A stretch of 64,000 nucleotides of DNA, taken from UBA5336 sp039815055. Its GTDB lineage: Bacteria > Pseudomonadota > Alphaproteobacteria > Caulobacterales > Hyphomonadaceae. Where the stretch lies: the NCBI GenBank assembly GCA_039815055.1, contig JBCCAA010000001.1, forward strand, positions 62,001-126,000. Direction: 5' to 3'. A model generated the notes under the pieces. It searched no databases, was not told the DNA's origin, and worked only from the letters and a program-made list of their open reading frames with translations. The first letter of the stretch is position 1, and each line of letters starts with the position of its first letter. The translations under genes were made by a program, and so were the position numbers. Below, piece by piece: positions 41,264-50,469 of this stretch.

Positions 41264-41623
41264 CGTAGCCTGTTCTGTACCTGGCAGATTCCGCGAATCT
41301 GAAATTCCGGTGGCATCTCTACCTAATTGGGCTGTCCGGTGGGCTACGCCGGGGCGACACCTTGCACGATTCTCATCGATGACAGTCAGCGCCGCGAGCC
41401 GTTATCGTAAGCTGGCCTTCATTCAGACGGGCACCAAGCGTCCCGAGTTCTTTATGAAAACCCTCGTTTTCCATGCGTGCTTCACCAAGAATTGCGCTGT
41501 GCGGCTTGTTTGTAATTCGCGTGTCCGGATTTACGGCTTGATGGCGCGAAAACCAGCTGTTTAACATGTTGTATAGGGGCAGGAATTCAGCTCCGTGGCA
41601 AAAAAAACGGTAAGAAAAACGTC
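41264..41623. other. intergenic region between tRNA-Ser and the third TonB receptor
   Basis: Open frames here are short or run over the tRNA and are not convincing. A small CCGG...CCGG hairpin (about 41336-41353) could end the tRNA transcript. The receptor promoter presumably lies in the AT-richer end (41560-41620). No Fur-like palindrome was seen. Confidence 0.35.
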
Positions 41624-44254
41624 ATGGTATCCAAGCAGAAAACACTAAATTGCAATGCCAGCAGGTTCGAGGTCAGGTCTGTCCTGTCGTGTTCCTTGCT
41701 CGCGCTCAGCCTGGCGGCGTTTACGCCAGCCGCGTTAGCGCAAGAGGACGCAGAACCCGCTGAGGACGCGGCGGTTCTCGACCCCGTGTTCGTCACCGTC
41801 CGTCGTGTAAATGAAAACCTACAGGACGTGCCACTGACAATCCGGGCCATAACGGATGATGAAATCGAGCGCGCGAATATTCAGAACACTGAAGATGTTG
41901 CGAAACTCATCGCGGGACTGACGTATGATATCGGCGGATTCCCGAACGATACCCGGCCCGGCGTGCGCGGCATGCAGGCTGAGCGGGGTCGGCCGAGCGT
42001 TGCGGTTATGCTCGACGGCATCGACCTGTCAGGTGAAAACCTCGCCATTGCCGGTGGCACGGCTGGCGTCGCGACCAGTCTTTTCGATATTGAGCGCATC
42101 GAGGTGGTTAAAGGGCCGCAATCGACTTTGTACGGTCGCAACGCGTTTGCCGGCGCCATCAATTACATCTCCAAGAAGCCGTCATTCGAGCGGGAATACT
42201 CTGCCACGGTTGAGCTTGCTGAAGGCGATACATTTGAGGCTCGCGGCTCGGCCACCGGCCCGCTCATTGCCGATCTGCTGGCCTATCGCCTCAATCTGGC
42301 CAGCCGCACGACCGATGGAAGATACACCAACCCGGTCAATGGCGGTGAGCTTGGTGCGGAAGAGTTTTTAGGCGGGGCCTTGTCGCTGCGAGCCACCCCG
42401 ATGGACGGGCTCGACATCACGGGCCGCTTACAGATCTCTGAGACCGACCAGTCGGATCTGCCAACTGCGTTTTTGTTTCCGAACGAGCGTATACCCGTGC
42501 CGGGCGGCACGTTTACCGCGGGGCCACCCGGAACACCGCCGACGCCTTGTCCTGACAGCCTGACAGGATTGCCGGACGCTGTTGTGACGTCTTGTACCCG
42601 CGGCACGATCACCGGTCCGATTGAAGCTGATATCAGCGATGTGCAGATGGGCCTGAACCCGCTCACTGGGAAGCCACCAGCGGGTATGGATGTCGATCAG
42701 GTTGTGGGATCGATTGATGCACGCTGGGAGACCGATGTGGGCGAGTTCCGCTATCTGTTTGGCTACCACCAGAATGAAAGCTTCATCGAAACCGATGGTG
42801 ACTTCACCGATTTTCCGGGTCCACCAGGATTTGTTTTCTCGCTGTCGGCCCTCCAACAACTCACCTATGACAATGAGCACACGGACCACACGCTGATGTG
42901 GGTGAACTCATTTGATCGGTTTGAGGTGCTCGTTGGCGCTCAGGTCTTCAATGAGGACTCAACGCTGCTGAACGACAGTAAGTTTGCGCTGCGCAATCCG
43001 GACTCGCCACTTGCAGGGCCGCCATTCTTCCTTGCGAATATGCTGGAGGAGAACGATTTCCCGGCCTTTTTCACGCGCGACACCGAGTATCTGGCCGTGT
43101 TTGGCCGTGTTCGCCTGGACGTGACCGACACATTGCGGCTTGGATTGGAAGCGCGGCAAAATGAGGACGAGATCACCTACACGCTGCCGGGTTGGAGACT
43201 TCAGGATACGTCACTGTCGCGTCTGACACCGGTCTGTATTCCGGAAATTCCACAGGGCGCGACGTTCATGGGCGTGCCCGGGCCCGACGTTCCGCCACCG
43301 GGAACGGTGAATGCCTGCCCGCGGGAAGAGACCGTGTCATTTTCAGAGTTTACGCCCCGTGTGACCCTCGATTGGCAGGCCACGGAATCGGCCTTGCTCT
43401 ACGGGAGTGTCGCCCGCGGTTACAAACCTGGCGGTTTCAACGTCAATGAAGTGTCAGAGCTCACCGGCCAAGGGTATCTGCCCGAATTCGTGACGGCTTA
43501 CGAGGTGGGTGTCAAAACCGAATGGTTGGACCGCAGGTTGATCGTGAATGCGGACGTGTATTTCAACGACTACACCGACCAGCAGATCGGCATTCAGCGA
43601 AACCAGGCTGGTTCAGGCGGGTCAGTGCTTGCCGTGCCGGGCATCATCAATGCGGCCGAGGTTGAAACAAAGGGTTTCGAACTCGACGCAGATTGGTTGA
43701 TGGAGAACGGCCTGCGGTTGACGCTGGGCTATGCCTACACCGATGCCGAGTTTGGAAACTACGTCCAGGGACCGCCGCCCGGCGCGACATCTGAAGACTT
43801 TGCAGCATGTGGTGTGCCCGAGGGGCAAACCTCGTCGACCCAGTTCCGCGCTGAATCTGGCAATATCTGCGCTGACTTCAGCGGAAACGCTGTGCCCAAG
43901 AGCCCTGAACACTCCGCCAACTTGAATGCGTTCTACAGCCGGGAGTTCGGCACACAGGGCAATTCCTGGTTCGTTGAGGCCAACGGGCGTTATCGGTCCA
44001 AGCGCTTTGTCGATGAGGCCAATCTGTCCTGGACACCGGACTACACGATTTTTGATCTGGCTGCCGGTGTGGAACTTGATCAGGTCGCGTTGACCGCGTT
44101 CGTGCGCAATGTCACCGATGATGACACGATCCAGTCCGCTCAAAGGCAGGTTGACCCTGGCAATCCAGAAGGCTTCGCACCCGGCCGCGCAATCGTCGCC
44201 TATCTACCGGAACCGCGTACGTTTGGTGTTCGCGCCAGCGTGACGTTCAAATAG
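41624..44254 (+). CDS. TonB-dependent receptor at the edge of the photosynthesis cluster
   Basis: 876 residues. Signal peptide to about residue 40 (Pro-Ala-Ala-Leu-Ala), plug with Gln-Asp-Val-Pro-Leu-Thr-Ile-Arg-Ala, Arg-Pro-Gly-Val-Arg-Gly-Met and Glu-Val-Val-Lys-Gly-Pro-Gln-Ser-Thr-Leu-Tyr-Gly-Arg-Asn-Ala-Phe-Ala-Gly-Ala-Ile-Asn, then a barrel with Arg-Gly-Tyr-Lys-Pro-Gly-Gly-Phe-Asn and a C-terminal Phe-Lys. This subtype is abundant in receptor-rich alphaproteobacteria and takes up diverse substrates. No iron genes adjoin it; the substrate is unknown. Confidence 0.88.
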   Translation: MVSKQKTLNCNASRFEVRSVLSCSLLALSLAAFTPAALAQEDAEPAEDAAVLDPVFVTVRRVNENLQDVPLTIRAITDDEIERANIQNTEDVAKLIAGLTYDIGGFPNDTRPGVRGMQAERGRPSVAVMLDGIDLSGENLAIAGGTAGVATSLFDIERIEVVKGPQSTLYGRNAFAGAINYISKKPSFEREYSATVELAEGDTFEARGSATGPLIADLLAYRLNLASRTTDGRYTNPVNGGELGAEEFLGGALSLRATPMDGLDITGRLQISETDQSDLPTAFLFPNERIPVPGGTFTAGPPGTPPTPCPDSLTGLPDAVVTSCTRGTITGPIEADISDVQMGLNPLTGKPPAGMDVDQVVGSIDARWETDVGEFRYLFGYHQNESFIETDGDFTDFPGPPGFVFSLSALQQLTYDNEHTDHTLMWVNSFDRFEVLVGAQVFNEDSTLLNDSKFALRNPDSPLAGPPFFLANMLEENDFPAFFTRDTEYLAVFGRVRLDVTDTLRLGLEARQNEDEITYTLPGWRLQDTSLSRLTPVCIPEIPQGATFMGVPGPDVPPPGTVNACPREETVSFSEFTPRVTLDWQATESALLYGSVARGYKPGGFNVNEVSELTGQGYLPEFVTAYEVGVKTEWLDRRLIVNADVYFNDYTDQQIGIQRNQAGSGGSVLAVPGIINAAEVETKGFELDADWLMENGLRLTLGYAYTDAEFGNYVQGPPPGATSEDFAACGVPEGQTSSTQFRAESGNICADFSGNAVPKSPEHSANLNAFYSREFGTQGNSWFVEANGRYRSKRFVDEANLSWTPDYTIFDLAAGVELDQVALTAFVRNVTDDDTIQSAQRQVDPGNPEGFAPGRAIVAYLPEPRTFGVRASVTFK

Positions 44255-44268
44255 AGGTCGCGACAGGA

Positions 44269-44316
44269 TCAGGCGCAATGGGTGCGGTGAGTTTGACCGC
44301 CATCTGTTGCGCCTGA
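44269..44316. terminator. large inverted repeat between convergent TonB receptor and puhE
   Basis: TCAGGCGCAA (44269-44278) pairs perfectly with TTGCGCCTGA (44307-44316), with an inner CGGT/ACCG. It sits between the two convergent stops, so a bidirectional terminator is likely, although T-runs are lacking. Confidence 0.55.
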
Positions 44317-44343
44317 ACTAACGCTTGCGACCTGCTTAGCGCT

Positions 44344-45150
44344 TCAGGTTCGCTTGAGGTCCAACTCGTCATTTGGGTCATTGTCGCCTGGAGCTACCGT
44401 CTTTTTGACGGCCCAGGACCATAACCGGTCCTCATTCAAAGGCATGACAAGAGCCAGGTGTTCGAACGCCGCCAACAGCGCGAGCGTGCCGAGCAGAAGA
44501 TACCAGGCGCCATCGAATGAACCGGGCAATTCACTCGCACCCAAGAACAGTAAAGCCATGGCGACGAGGCTGGTGGCCAGCAAGAACACTGGAAAATAAG
44601 GCGAGTTGCGCGCGGTGTGAAAGTACGTCGAAAGGTATTTCAAATGCTGCGGCAGGAATCTGTCAGAGGCATTCTGTGCACCAAGGAATATCAGGAGTTT
44701 TGCGCTCAATCGCATGCCCCACAACAGAACATAGGTTGCAGCTGCGACCTGGTTTTCAGCTCCGATGCTCATGAAGATGATCAATCCGCCATGCGCCGCG
44801 ATTCCCAGCTCGTGATAGAAAATAGCGCCGGCTGATGCCTTGAAACGCGCCCAGCCTAACAGATGCGGCGGGCATGCTCGGCGATTTGGTCCCGAGATAT
44901 AGCCCAAAAGCAGCATAGCCTCGTGCCAGGCCCAGACAGTGAGACCAACGGCGAATCCCGCATAGGCATAGATCGGTGACGTCGTGTCCCGAAGGAGCAC
45001 TACCGCTAGCGTCGCTCCGATCATCCCAAGTGTTAGCGTGGTGGCGGCGGTGACCTTTGTCGCGCCACCCTGGCCGACAACCCAGATCAGGATGCCGGTG
45101 CTGCTCCACCATGTCAGCAGGGCGATGAGAATGGGGATAAAAGTGTCCAT
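44344..45150 (-). CDS. puhE: photosynthetic complex assembly protein PuhE
   Basis: 268 residues from the ATG at 45150; upstream in-frame codons are not PuhE-like. A multi-helix membrane protein starting Met-Asp-Thr-Phe-Ile-Pro-Ile-Leu-Ile-Ala-Leu with Trp-Trp-Ser-Ser-Thr-Gly, Ala-Trp-His-Glu-Ala-Met and Phe-Tyr-His-Glu-Leu, matching the DUF3623/PuhE family that assists reaction-centre assembly or bacteriochlorophyll supply. It is last in the leftward puh operon. In many relatives acsF lies between puhC and puhE; it is missing here. Confidence 0.88.
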   Translation of the reverse strand: MDTFIPILIALLTWWSSTGILIWVVGQGGATKVTAATTLTLGMIGATLAVVLLRDTTSPIYAYAGFAVGLTVWAWHEAMLLLGYISGPNRRACPPHLLGWARFKASAGAIFYHELGIAAHGGLIIFMSIGAENQVAAATYVLLWGMRLSAKLLIFLGAQNASDRFLPQHLKYLSTYFHTARNSPYFPVFLLATSLVAMALLFLGASELPGSFDGAWYLLLGTLALLAAFEHLALVMPLNEDRLWSWAVKKTVAPGDNDPNDELDLKRT

Positions 45151-45214
45151 CCTTAACGCGCGGTCTCCACCCGCACCCGGTTGGACAGGTCGGTTTGCGG
45201 AGCCCGGCGCAAGG

Positions 45215-45673
45215 TCATGGAGTTGGCGCTTGCGCATCAAACAGTTGGGCGAAATCGTTCTCGTTGAGGTCCCCGAATGCATCCAAAGTAATCGACTTTC
45301 CCGTTTCCGGGTCGAACAAGATCACGTTCCCGGTGTTTGATCTTTGCAGCTCGTATGCTGGCGTTGGTCCAATTCCCGCTCGGCGGCGGTTCAGGCTCAA
45401 AGAGCGAAGTGAGGTTCGCACAAATCCGCCCGCTCCGGGGTCAAACATGTGGATCGCCTCACCGCTTTCAGGATCATAAGCGCCGACGCCGCCGGTTGGT
45501 TCATCTGCGAACCGAACCTGCAGTCGTTCAATTGTGGCTTCCTTGGGTAGATCAGCGATTCCAACGCCAGTAAGGCGCGCGACGCCAACGAACACGGTAA
45601 TCGTGGCAAGCATCAATGCAATGCTGATCAGCGCCGGCTTGGGAACGTGGATGTCATGGCTGTGGTCGCTCAC
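45215..45673 (-). CDS. puhC: photosynthetic complex assembly protein PuhC
   Basis: 152 residues from a GTG with AAGAGG five bases upstream; earlier in-frame codons overlap puhB. A short cytoplasmic tail (Ser-Asp-His-Ser-His-Asp-Ile-His-Val-Pro), one membrane helix, and a periplasmic domain with Arg-Ser-Leu-Ser-Leu-Asn-Arg-Arg-Arg and Asp-Pro-Glu-Thr-Gly-Lys-Ser-Ile-Thr-Leu-Asp-Ala-Phe-Gly are typical. PuhC is needed for proper LH1/reaction-centre organisation. Confidence 0.88.
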   Translation of the reverse strand: MSDHSHDIHVPKPALISIALMLATITVFVGVARLTGVGIADLPKEATIERLQVRFADEPTGGVGAYDPESGEAIHMFDPGAGGFVRTSLRSLSLNRRRAGIGPTPAYELQRSNTGNVILFDPETGKSITLDAFGDLNENDFAQLFDAQAPTP

Positions 45674-45683
45674 ATTGACCTCT

Positions 45684-46364
45684 TCAGACCGCTGGAATGG
45701 AAGAGTTTGGCGCTGCCGAAGCCTGCCCTTTGGATTCAGCGGCTCCAAGCTCTAGTTGCACGGTTTCCGGCGCGGTTTCAAACACTGCACGCGCAAGGAT
45801 TTGAGACACCGCGTCAGCGTCTTCAATACCGCGCATCATCGGTTGTGGTCTGGAGTATTCAAATGGGCGGACGAAGGGCCACAAGTGCAGGTACGGTGGC
45901 TGACCGGGTCCATCCAATTGCATTGAAATATCGCCAACACGTGCCGACTTGCGCTTCAATTGCGCGCCTCGCATTTGCGAGAATGGGACATTGACGTATT
46001 TGCGGATCGCGGCGCCGTAACGCAGCACAACGCGCTGGTTGGTGACCGTGAAGATCGCGGCGCGGCTCATGGCGAAGGACAAAACGAAAATCAGCGCTAC
46101 CGAGACAAGCCCAAAGACCAGCGAACTGGTCATGACACCCGCAAATTCAGACGCCCCGGCTTCGTTCGACGACAAATTGGCCAATCGGAACACGGTCATG
46201 GCAATGAAATAGCCGATGATCCAACGCAAACGAAACGCGTTCAATGCCAGGGCAACAGTGCTGGGTTTGCCCTGCCAGAGGATCGTCTCGCCGTCTGGAA
46301 GGTGTTCAGGCATGCCCTTCACTGGCTCAACTGGGCCGTCTTCTTCGTCATGGAACAGTTTCAT
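45684..46364 (-). CDS. puhB: photosynthetic complex assembly protein PuhB
   Basis: 226 residues with three membrane helices followed by a bacterial PH-like domain: Leu-Pro-Asp-Gly-Glu-Thr-Ile-Leu-Trp-Gln-Gly-Lys-Pro near residue 22, Phe-Thr-Val-Thr-Asn-Gln-Arg-Val-Val-Leu-Arg, Val-Asn-Val-Pro-Phe. It overlaps the puhA stop by four bases. PuhB supports reaction-centre assembly in purple bacteria. Confidence 0.9.
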   Translation of the reverse strand: MKLFHDEEDGPVEPVKGMPEHLPDGETILWQGKPSTVALALNAFRLRWIIGYFIAMTVFRLANLSSNEAGASEFAGVMTSSLVFGLVSVALIFVLSFAMSRAAIFTVTNQRVVLRYGAAIRKYVNVPFSQMRGAQLKRKSARVGDISMQLDGPGQPPYLHLWPFVRPFEYSRPQPMMRGIEDADAVSQILARAVFETAPETVQLELGAAESKGQASAAPNSSIPAV

Positions 46365-47158
46365 AGCAACGGCTCAATCAAGTCCCTGGTGGCATAGAGT
46401 TTTCCGCCGCCATAATAGCCGCTGATGCGGTCTTCTTCGCGACGGGTCACCGACAGTTCGTTCTTGGTCTTGGGGGCTGCGCGCAGTTGTTCGGCCGTAA
46501 CAGCTTCGACCACGACCTTGGGTTGGCGGCCACCGACCATTTTGGCAAAAGGCATGGGCACGAGAACACTATACCGTTCTCCAGAGGCGCTGTCGTTGGC
46601 CGCGACTTCGATCTCGAGATAGCGAATGATGGCCTCGGAACGATCTACCCAAAGGTCCAGCACCTGGCCGGCCACTTCATCGTCTGCCCCGTAGACGTCC
46701 ATGCCGCGCGGGTCGCGGTCCTGTTCTGCGACTTCATAGCCGGGACTGTCGCGATACGGGGCAATTCTCGGCTCACCTTCGAGGGTCAGGTCCGCAACAT
46801 CCTCGCGCATGGAATAGGATGCCGGGCCAACACCATCTTGCATGGGATCGCCGGTGGGCTCATACGGCGCGCCGGGCCAGACAGCAGTACGCTTCAACGC
46901 CAATTCGCGCTCATCGCGTGGACCAAAAGCGTATTCCTGCTTGCCGCGGCCATGGGGAAGATTGAATGACTTTTTCGGTGGCATCCAGAATGTGCCCGAC
47001 GCTTCCTGCTTGCCGGTCGTGTCGGTTTCCAGTGGATACCCCTCGCGACGATCTTCGCGCCTGAGATAAAAGATCAGCCCAAAAAAGAACGTTGTAAACA
47101 GCCAAAGAGAGACATCGACCAGGTCGACTCCCGCTACAAATTCTCCGCCAAAGATCAT
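46361..47158 (-). CDS. puhA: photosynthetic reaction centre H subunit
   Basis: 265 residues. One N-terminal membrane helix (Val-Ser-Leu-Trp-Leu-Phe-Thr-Thr-Phe-Phe-Phe-Gly-Leu-Ile-Phe-Tyr-Leu) followed by Arg-Arg-Glu-Asp-Arg-Arg-Glu-Gly-Tyr-Pro-Leu-Glu and a cytoplasmic beta-rich PRC domain with Asp-Gly-Val-Gly-Pro-Ala-Ser-Tyr and Asp-Leu-Trp-Val-Asp-Arg-Ser-Glu. It stabilises the L/M core and helps deliver protons to the secondary quinone. Confidence 0.95.
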   Translation of the reverse strand: MIFGGEFVAGVDLVDVSLWLFTTFFFGLIFYLRREDRREGYPLETDTTGKQEASGTFWMPPKKSFNLPHGRGKQEYAFGPRDERELALKRTAVWPGAPYEPTGDPMQDGVGPASYSMREDVADLTLEGEPRIAPYRDSPGYEVAEQDRDPRGMDVYGADDEVAGQVLDLWVDRSEAIIRYLEIEVAANDSASGERYSVLVPMPFAKMVGGRQPKVVVEAVTAEQLRAAPKTKNELSVTRREEDRISGYYGGGKLYATRDLIEPLL

Positions 47159-47180
47159 TTTAAGTCTCCTTACTGGCGCC

Positions 47181-48611
47181 CTAGTCCGGGAACATCGCGA
47201 GCCCGAATTTATTGTTTATCGCCGAACTGCTTCGGGTGTGTGACGCGATGGGACCCAAAACGGCGAGCGTGACGAACATGAGCAAAATTTCCATGTGATA
47301 GACGAGGCTGTAGCTGATCGCGGTGTCGTTGAGACCCTCGCCAAACCAGCCAGACTGGACTGCCGATTGCGTGGCATCCTTCAGCGCACCGCCCAGCGCA
47401 AGCGCGACACCGGCCGCCGTTGCCTGCACAGCCCCCCATGCGCCGAGCGCAATGCCGCTGTCGCTGCTTTCTGCAAGGTCCATTGCCGACGTCAGCATGC
47501 AAACCGAAAACAATCCCCCGCCCAGCCCAATCAGGGTCGTGCCCACCTGAAACAGTAGCGTCGAGCCGAGCGGTTCAGCAAAGACGACCAGACTGAGCGC
47601 CGCCACGCCGATAAGGATGCCCATGGCAGCCAGGCGGTGCACTTCCAGTCCGCTGGCGAGGCCTTTTGCGGCAATACCGAACCCGCAAATCGATCCAAAT
47701 GCGAAAAGCGCCGTTAATCGCGTCGTTTCACTGACCGACATGCCCAGCAATTCGGCGCCATAGGGCTCCAGCAGGATGTCCTGCATGCCGAACGCCATAG
47801 TACCCAAGCCCACGGCGAGCAAAAGGCGCAAAGCCCGGCTATCTGCCATCAGGGTTTGCCAGGCCTGACCAAAACTTGCGGTCTGAGCAGTGCCGTCGAT
47901 CACGGCCTGGTTGCGCGTTTCCTGTTTCCAGAGCGCGACCACATTCAAGACCATCACGGCCACGGCTGAGCCCTGAATCACGCGGATCAGCTTGATATCG
48001 GTGAAGTCAGACAGCAGCGCACCGTACACCAGCGCGCCCACGCCCATTCCGACGAGCAACATGACGTAAAGCAGGGCCACGACGCGGGGGCGCACTTCTT
48101 CCGGCGCAATGTCGGTTGCCAGTGCAAGGCCGGCGGTTTGCGTGGTGTGCAAACCGGCGCCGACCATCAGAAATGCGAGCGCAGCCCCTGCCTGGCCAAT
48201 CCAGGCCGTTCCATCGGAGCCACCCGACAGGATCAAAAGTGCAAACGGCATGGTCGCCAACCCGCCAAACATAAACAGCGTGCCAAACCAGATGTAGGGG
48301 CCCCTGCGCCACCCAAAAACCGATACATGGGCGTCTGACTTATGCCCTATCAGGGCACGTAGTGGCGCAAACACCAACGGAAGCGAAATCATCAGCGCGA
48401 CCAGCCAGGTCGGTACCGCCAATTCGACGATCATCACTCGGTTCAAGGTCCCGGTCACCAGGGCGAAGACCAATCCAACGCTGACTTGGAAAAGGGATAA
48501 CCGCAGCAGCCGACTGAGAGGCAGGTCCGTGGTCGCGACATCAGCAAACGGCAGGAACTTGCGGCTCATTCCCTTCCAGGCATCGGCAAATTTAGGGCGC
48601 TCATGTTTCAT
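47181..48611 (-). CDS. lhaA: LhaA-type MFS assembly factor of light-harvesting complex 1
   Basis: 476 residues, twelve membrane helices, of the PucC/LhaA branch of the major facilitator fold (Val-Thr-Gly-Thr-Leu-Asn-Arg-Val-Met-Ile-Val-Glu-Leu and Gly-Trp-Arg-Arg-Gly-Pro-Tyr-Ile-Trp near residues 60-130). It promotes LH1 assembly. Its start overlaps the bchF stop by four bases (ATGA), so bchF and lhaA are fused without the usual bchNBHLM block. Confidence 0.9.
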   Translation of the reverse strand: MKHERPKFADAWKGMSRKFLPFADVATTDLPLSRLLRLSLFQVSVGLVFALVTGTLNRVMIVELAVPTWLVALMISLPLVFAPLRALIGHKSDAHVSVFGWRRGPYIWFGTLFMFGGLATMPFALLILSGGSDGTAWIGQAGAALAFLMVGAGLHTTQTAGLALATDIAPEEVRPRVVALLYVMLLVGMGVGALVYGALLSDFTDIKLIRVIQGSAVAVMVLNVVALWKQETRNQAVIDGTAQTASFGQAWQTLMADSRALRLLLAVGLGTMAFGMQDILLEPYGAELLGMSVSETTRLTALFAFGSICGFGIAAKGLASGLEVHRLAAMGILIGVAALSLVVFAEPLGSTLLFQVGTTLIGLGGGLFSVCMLTSAMDLAESSDSGIALGAWGAVQATAAGVALALGGALKDATQSAVQSGWFGEGLNDTAISYSLVYHMEILLMFVTLAVLGPIASHTRSSSAINNKFGLAMFPD

Positions 48612-49114
48612 GCAAGTCCCCGCATTTCAGTATTGCGAGGCGCATCAAGGCGAGCTTGGCGAAGTTTGAGCACGAATTGGAAAGCGTTCACGACGTAGGC
48701 CGCGTAGGCGGCGAGCGCGATCCACATTTGCAGAGTGGCATCGCCGAGGGAGAAAAGAGCCACAACCAAATATAGTGTGTGGAGGGCAAGAACGAGCATG
48801 GAGAAAACGTCTTCCCAGAAGAACGCAGGCGCGAACAGGAAACGCCCGAACACCACTTTCTCCCAGATCGCGCCGGTGACCATGATCGTGTAAAGCAGCG
48901 CTGTCTTCAAACAGATTGAGATGGTCGCGAGCCCATAGCCATCGCCTGTCGCAAGATAGCGCACCACCAGAAACAGACTGATTCCGAAAACAAGGAACTG
49001 GAGGGGCGCCAGGATTGCCTGGACCATTGTCCATACGGTTTCGTCGCGCCGAATGCGTTCAGCCGGCGTATAGAGTGCTGTGCCCTGCGTGATTGATCGT
49101 TTGCCGATCTTCAT
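48608..49114 (-). CDS. bchF: 3-vinyl bacteriochlorophyllide hydratase
   Basis: 168 residues from the ATG at 49114 (GTG at 49117 is adjacent); GGAAGAG lies upstream. Four membrane helices, with Thr-Pro-Ala-Glu-Arg-Ile-Arg-Arg-Asp-Glu-Thr-Val-Trp, Gly-Ala-Ile-Trp-Glu-Lys-Val-Val-Phe-Gly-Arg-Phe-Leu-Phe-Ala and Phe-Phe-Trp-Glu-Asp-Val-Phe-Ser-Met are BchF hallmarks. It hydrates the C3-vinyl group in bacteriochlorophyll a synthesis. Confidence 0.92.
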   Translation of the reverse strand: MKIGKRSITQGTALYTPAERIRRDETVWTMVQAILAPLQFLVFGISLFLVVRYLATGDGYGLATISICLKTALLYTIMVTGAIWEKVVFGRFLFAPAFFWEDVFSMLVLALHTLYLVVALFSLGDATLQMWIALAAYAAYVVNAFQFVLKLRQARLDAPRNTEMRGLA

Positions 49115-49117
49115 CAC

Positions 49118-49539
49118 CGCTCTTCCAATCGTAGCTTGCAGTCTAAACTACGCGCGGGCGCCCAAATGTGTCAACTTGGTTTTACGTCTATTTGGCTTGA
49201 CGTCTAAGCGGAAATGCTCAACTCTTTGGGCCGAAACGGCGCCCTATCGAGAGGCTATTTATTCTGTTAAGGATTTTAAATGCCAAGGTCTAATCAGCTC
49301 GGTAGAAACCCTCTGGTGCAATCAGACATGATTGCGGGGCTTGGTATTGAAGAGCGTCAAGCGCGGCGCAAATATGCGCGCGTCTTTGTTGTCGAAACAT
49401 ATAGTGACGACCCACGACTCCCAAGCAACCCGCAAACGGGACGCTGCCGCCGACTGGCGACGTCTGCCTATGGGTGATGTCACCGTTTGAACGTCGCGTT
49501 GGAAAGGGGAGAGATGGTTGTCACGCCGGGAGGACTGAG
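49118..49539. promoter_or_regulatory. divergent bchF/ppaA control region with tandem PpsR-type palindromes
   Basis: TGTCAACTTGGTTTTACG at 49169-49186 and CGTCTATTTGGCTTGACG at 49185-49202 both follow TGT-N12-ACA with one or two changes; they abut, sharing two bases. They lie ~55-90 bases before bchF. The rest holds no convincing gene. PpsR/CrtJ dimers typically bind such paired sites and repress under oxygen. Confidence 0.6.
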
Positions 49540-50436
49540 GTGGCCGACAATAGCGAATTCTCGCCAGAAACCGAAAGAGCCGCAGAAGCCGGACTGGACA
49601 CGATACCCTGCGCGAGCCCAACGGGCTATCCGATGGAGTCGTCAGAAGACATAAATCCCGCAACCAATCTGCTGAACACGATCGAAGCGGAAATATTACC
49701 GCGTCTGATGCTTGTTCAGGAAAACGATCCATCCAAGGCTTTGGCTGAAGTCGGACCGGAGGTGAGTGTAGATCCCCAGACGGTCGATACTTTTGTTGAG
49801 ATGATGTTCGATCAGAGTGTGACCTCTGGTCAGAACTTTGTGGAGGAACTCCTGCAGCAAGGTGTGACGACCCAGCGGGTCTATCTTGATGTGCTGGCCC
49901 CTGCCGCGCGTCAGATGGGTGAACTTTGGGAGCAAGACATCCGAAACTTCACGGATGTAACCCTCGGCCTTTGCCGCCTGCACGAAGTGCTTCGCCACAG
50001 TGCGTTTCAATCGTTGCAAGGACAGATTGCCTTGGCGCCCGATGCGCCGTCGATCCTGTTGTCTACCGCGTGCGCCGATCAGCATGTATTTGGCGTGATC
50101 ATGGTGGCCGAGTTTTTCCGTAATGCAGGTTGGCAGGTGACGTCCGAACCCGGCGCTGCAACTTCGGAACTCGAACGCATCCTGTCTGAACACAGCTTCG
50201 ATATGGTCGGTCTTTCGGTCGCCCGCTCTCATGACGTGGACGAGATTAAACGCGCGGTTGGGCAATTGCGACAGTCTTCTCGCAACCGCGCCATCAAGGT
50301 CATTTTAGGTGGAGCGCTTCTTGAGCGCGATCGCTCCATTGCTGAAAAAGTCGGCGCTGACGCATTTGCTACAGATGCAGCCGATGCGCCAACCGCAGCA
50401 GCAAAGCTGTTGGCAGATATACGAATCGGCTGTTAG
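49540..50436 (+). CDS. ppaA: PpaA/AerR-type cobalamin-binding photosynthesis regulator
   Basis: 298 residues from the GTG at 49540, chosen because GGGAGGA lies six bases upstream; an ATG at 49474 adds 22 unlikely residues. Trp-Glu-Gln-Asp-Ile-Arg-Asn-Phe-Thr-Asp-Val-Thr-Leu-Gly-Leu and Ala-Cys-Ala-Asp-Gln-His-Val-Phe-Gly-Val, then a Rossmann-like B12 domain (Val-Ile-Leu-Gly-Gly-Ala-Leu-Leu), match PpaA/AerR. It counteracts PpsR in response to light or redox via B12, with the His in the second motif a candidate ligand. It is next to ppsR as usual. Confidence 0.9.
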   Translation: MADNSEFSPETERAAEAGLDTIPCASPTGYPMESSEDINPATNLLNTIEAEILPRLMLVQENDPSKALAEVGPEVSVDPQTVDTFVEMMFDQSVTSGQNFVEELLQQGVTTQRVYLDVLAPAARQMGELWEQDIRNFTDVTLGLCRLHEVLRHSAFQSLQGQIALAPDAPSILLSTACADQHVFGVIMVAEFFRNAGWQVTSEPGAATSELERILSEHSFDMVGLSVARSHDVDEIKRAVGQLRQSSRNRAIKVILGGALLERDRSIAEKVGADAFATDAADAPTAAAKLLADIRIGC

Positions 50437-50469
50437 ACGCGCGATTATTCTCATCAAATCGGCAGGGAC

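Noticed and set aside
41175..41564. 129-codon frame starting in tRNA-Ser
   Set aside because: It begins inside a clear tRNA gene and its product is low-complexity without any motif.
49280..49477. 65-codon rightward frame in the bchF-ppaA gap
   Set aside because: It has no ribosome site or family features and overlaps the ppaA leader region; the stretch is better explained as promoter.
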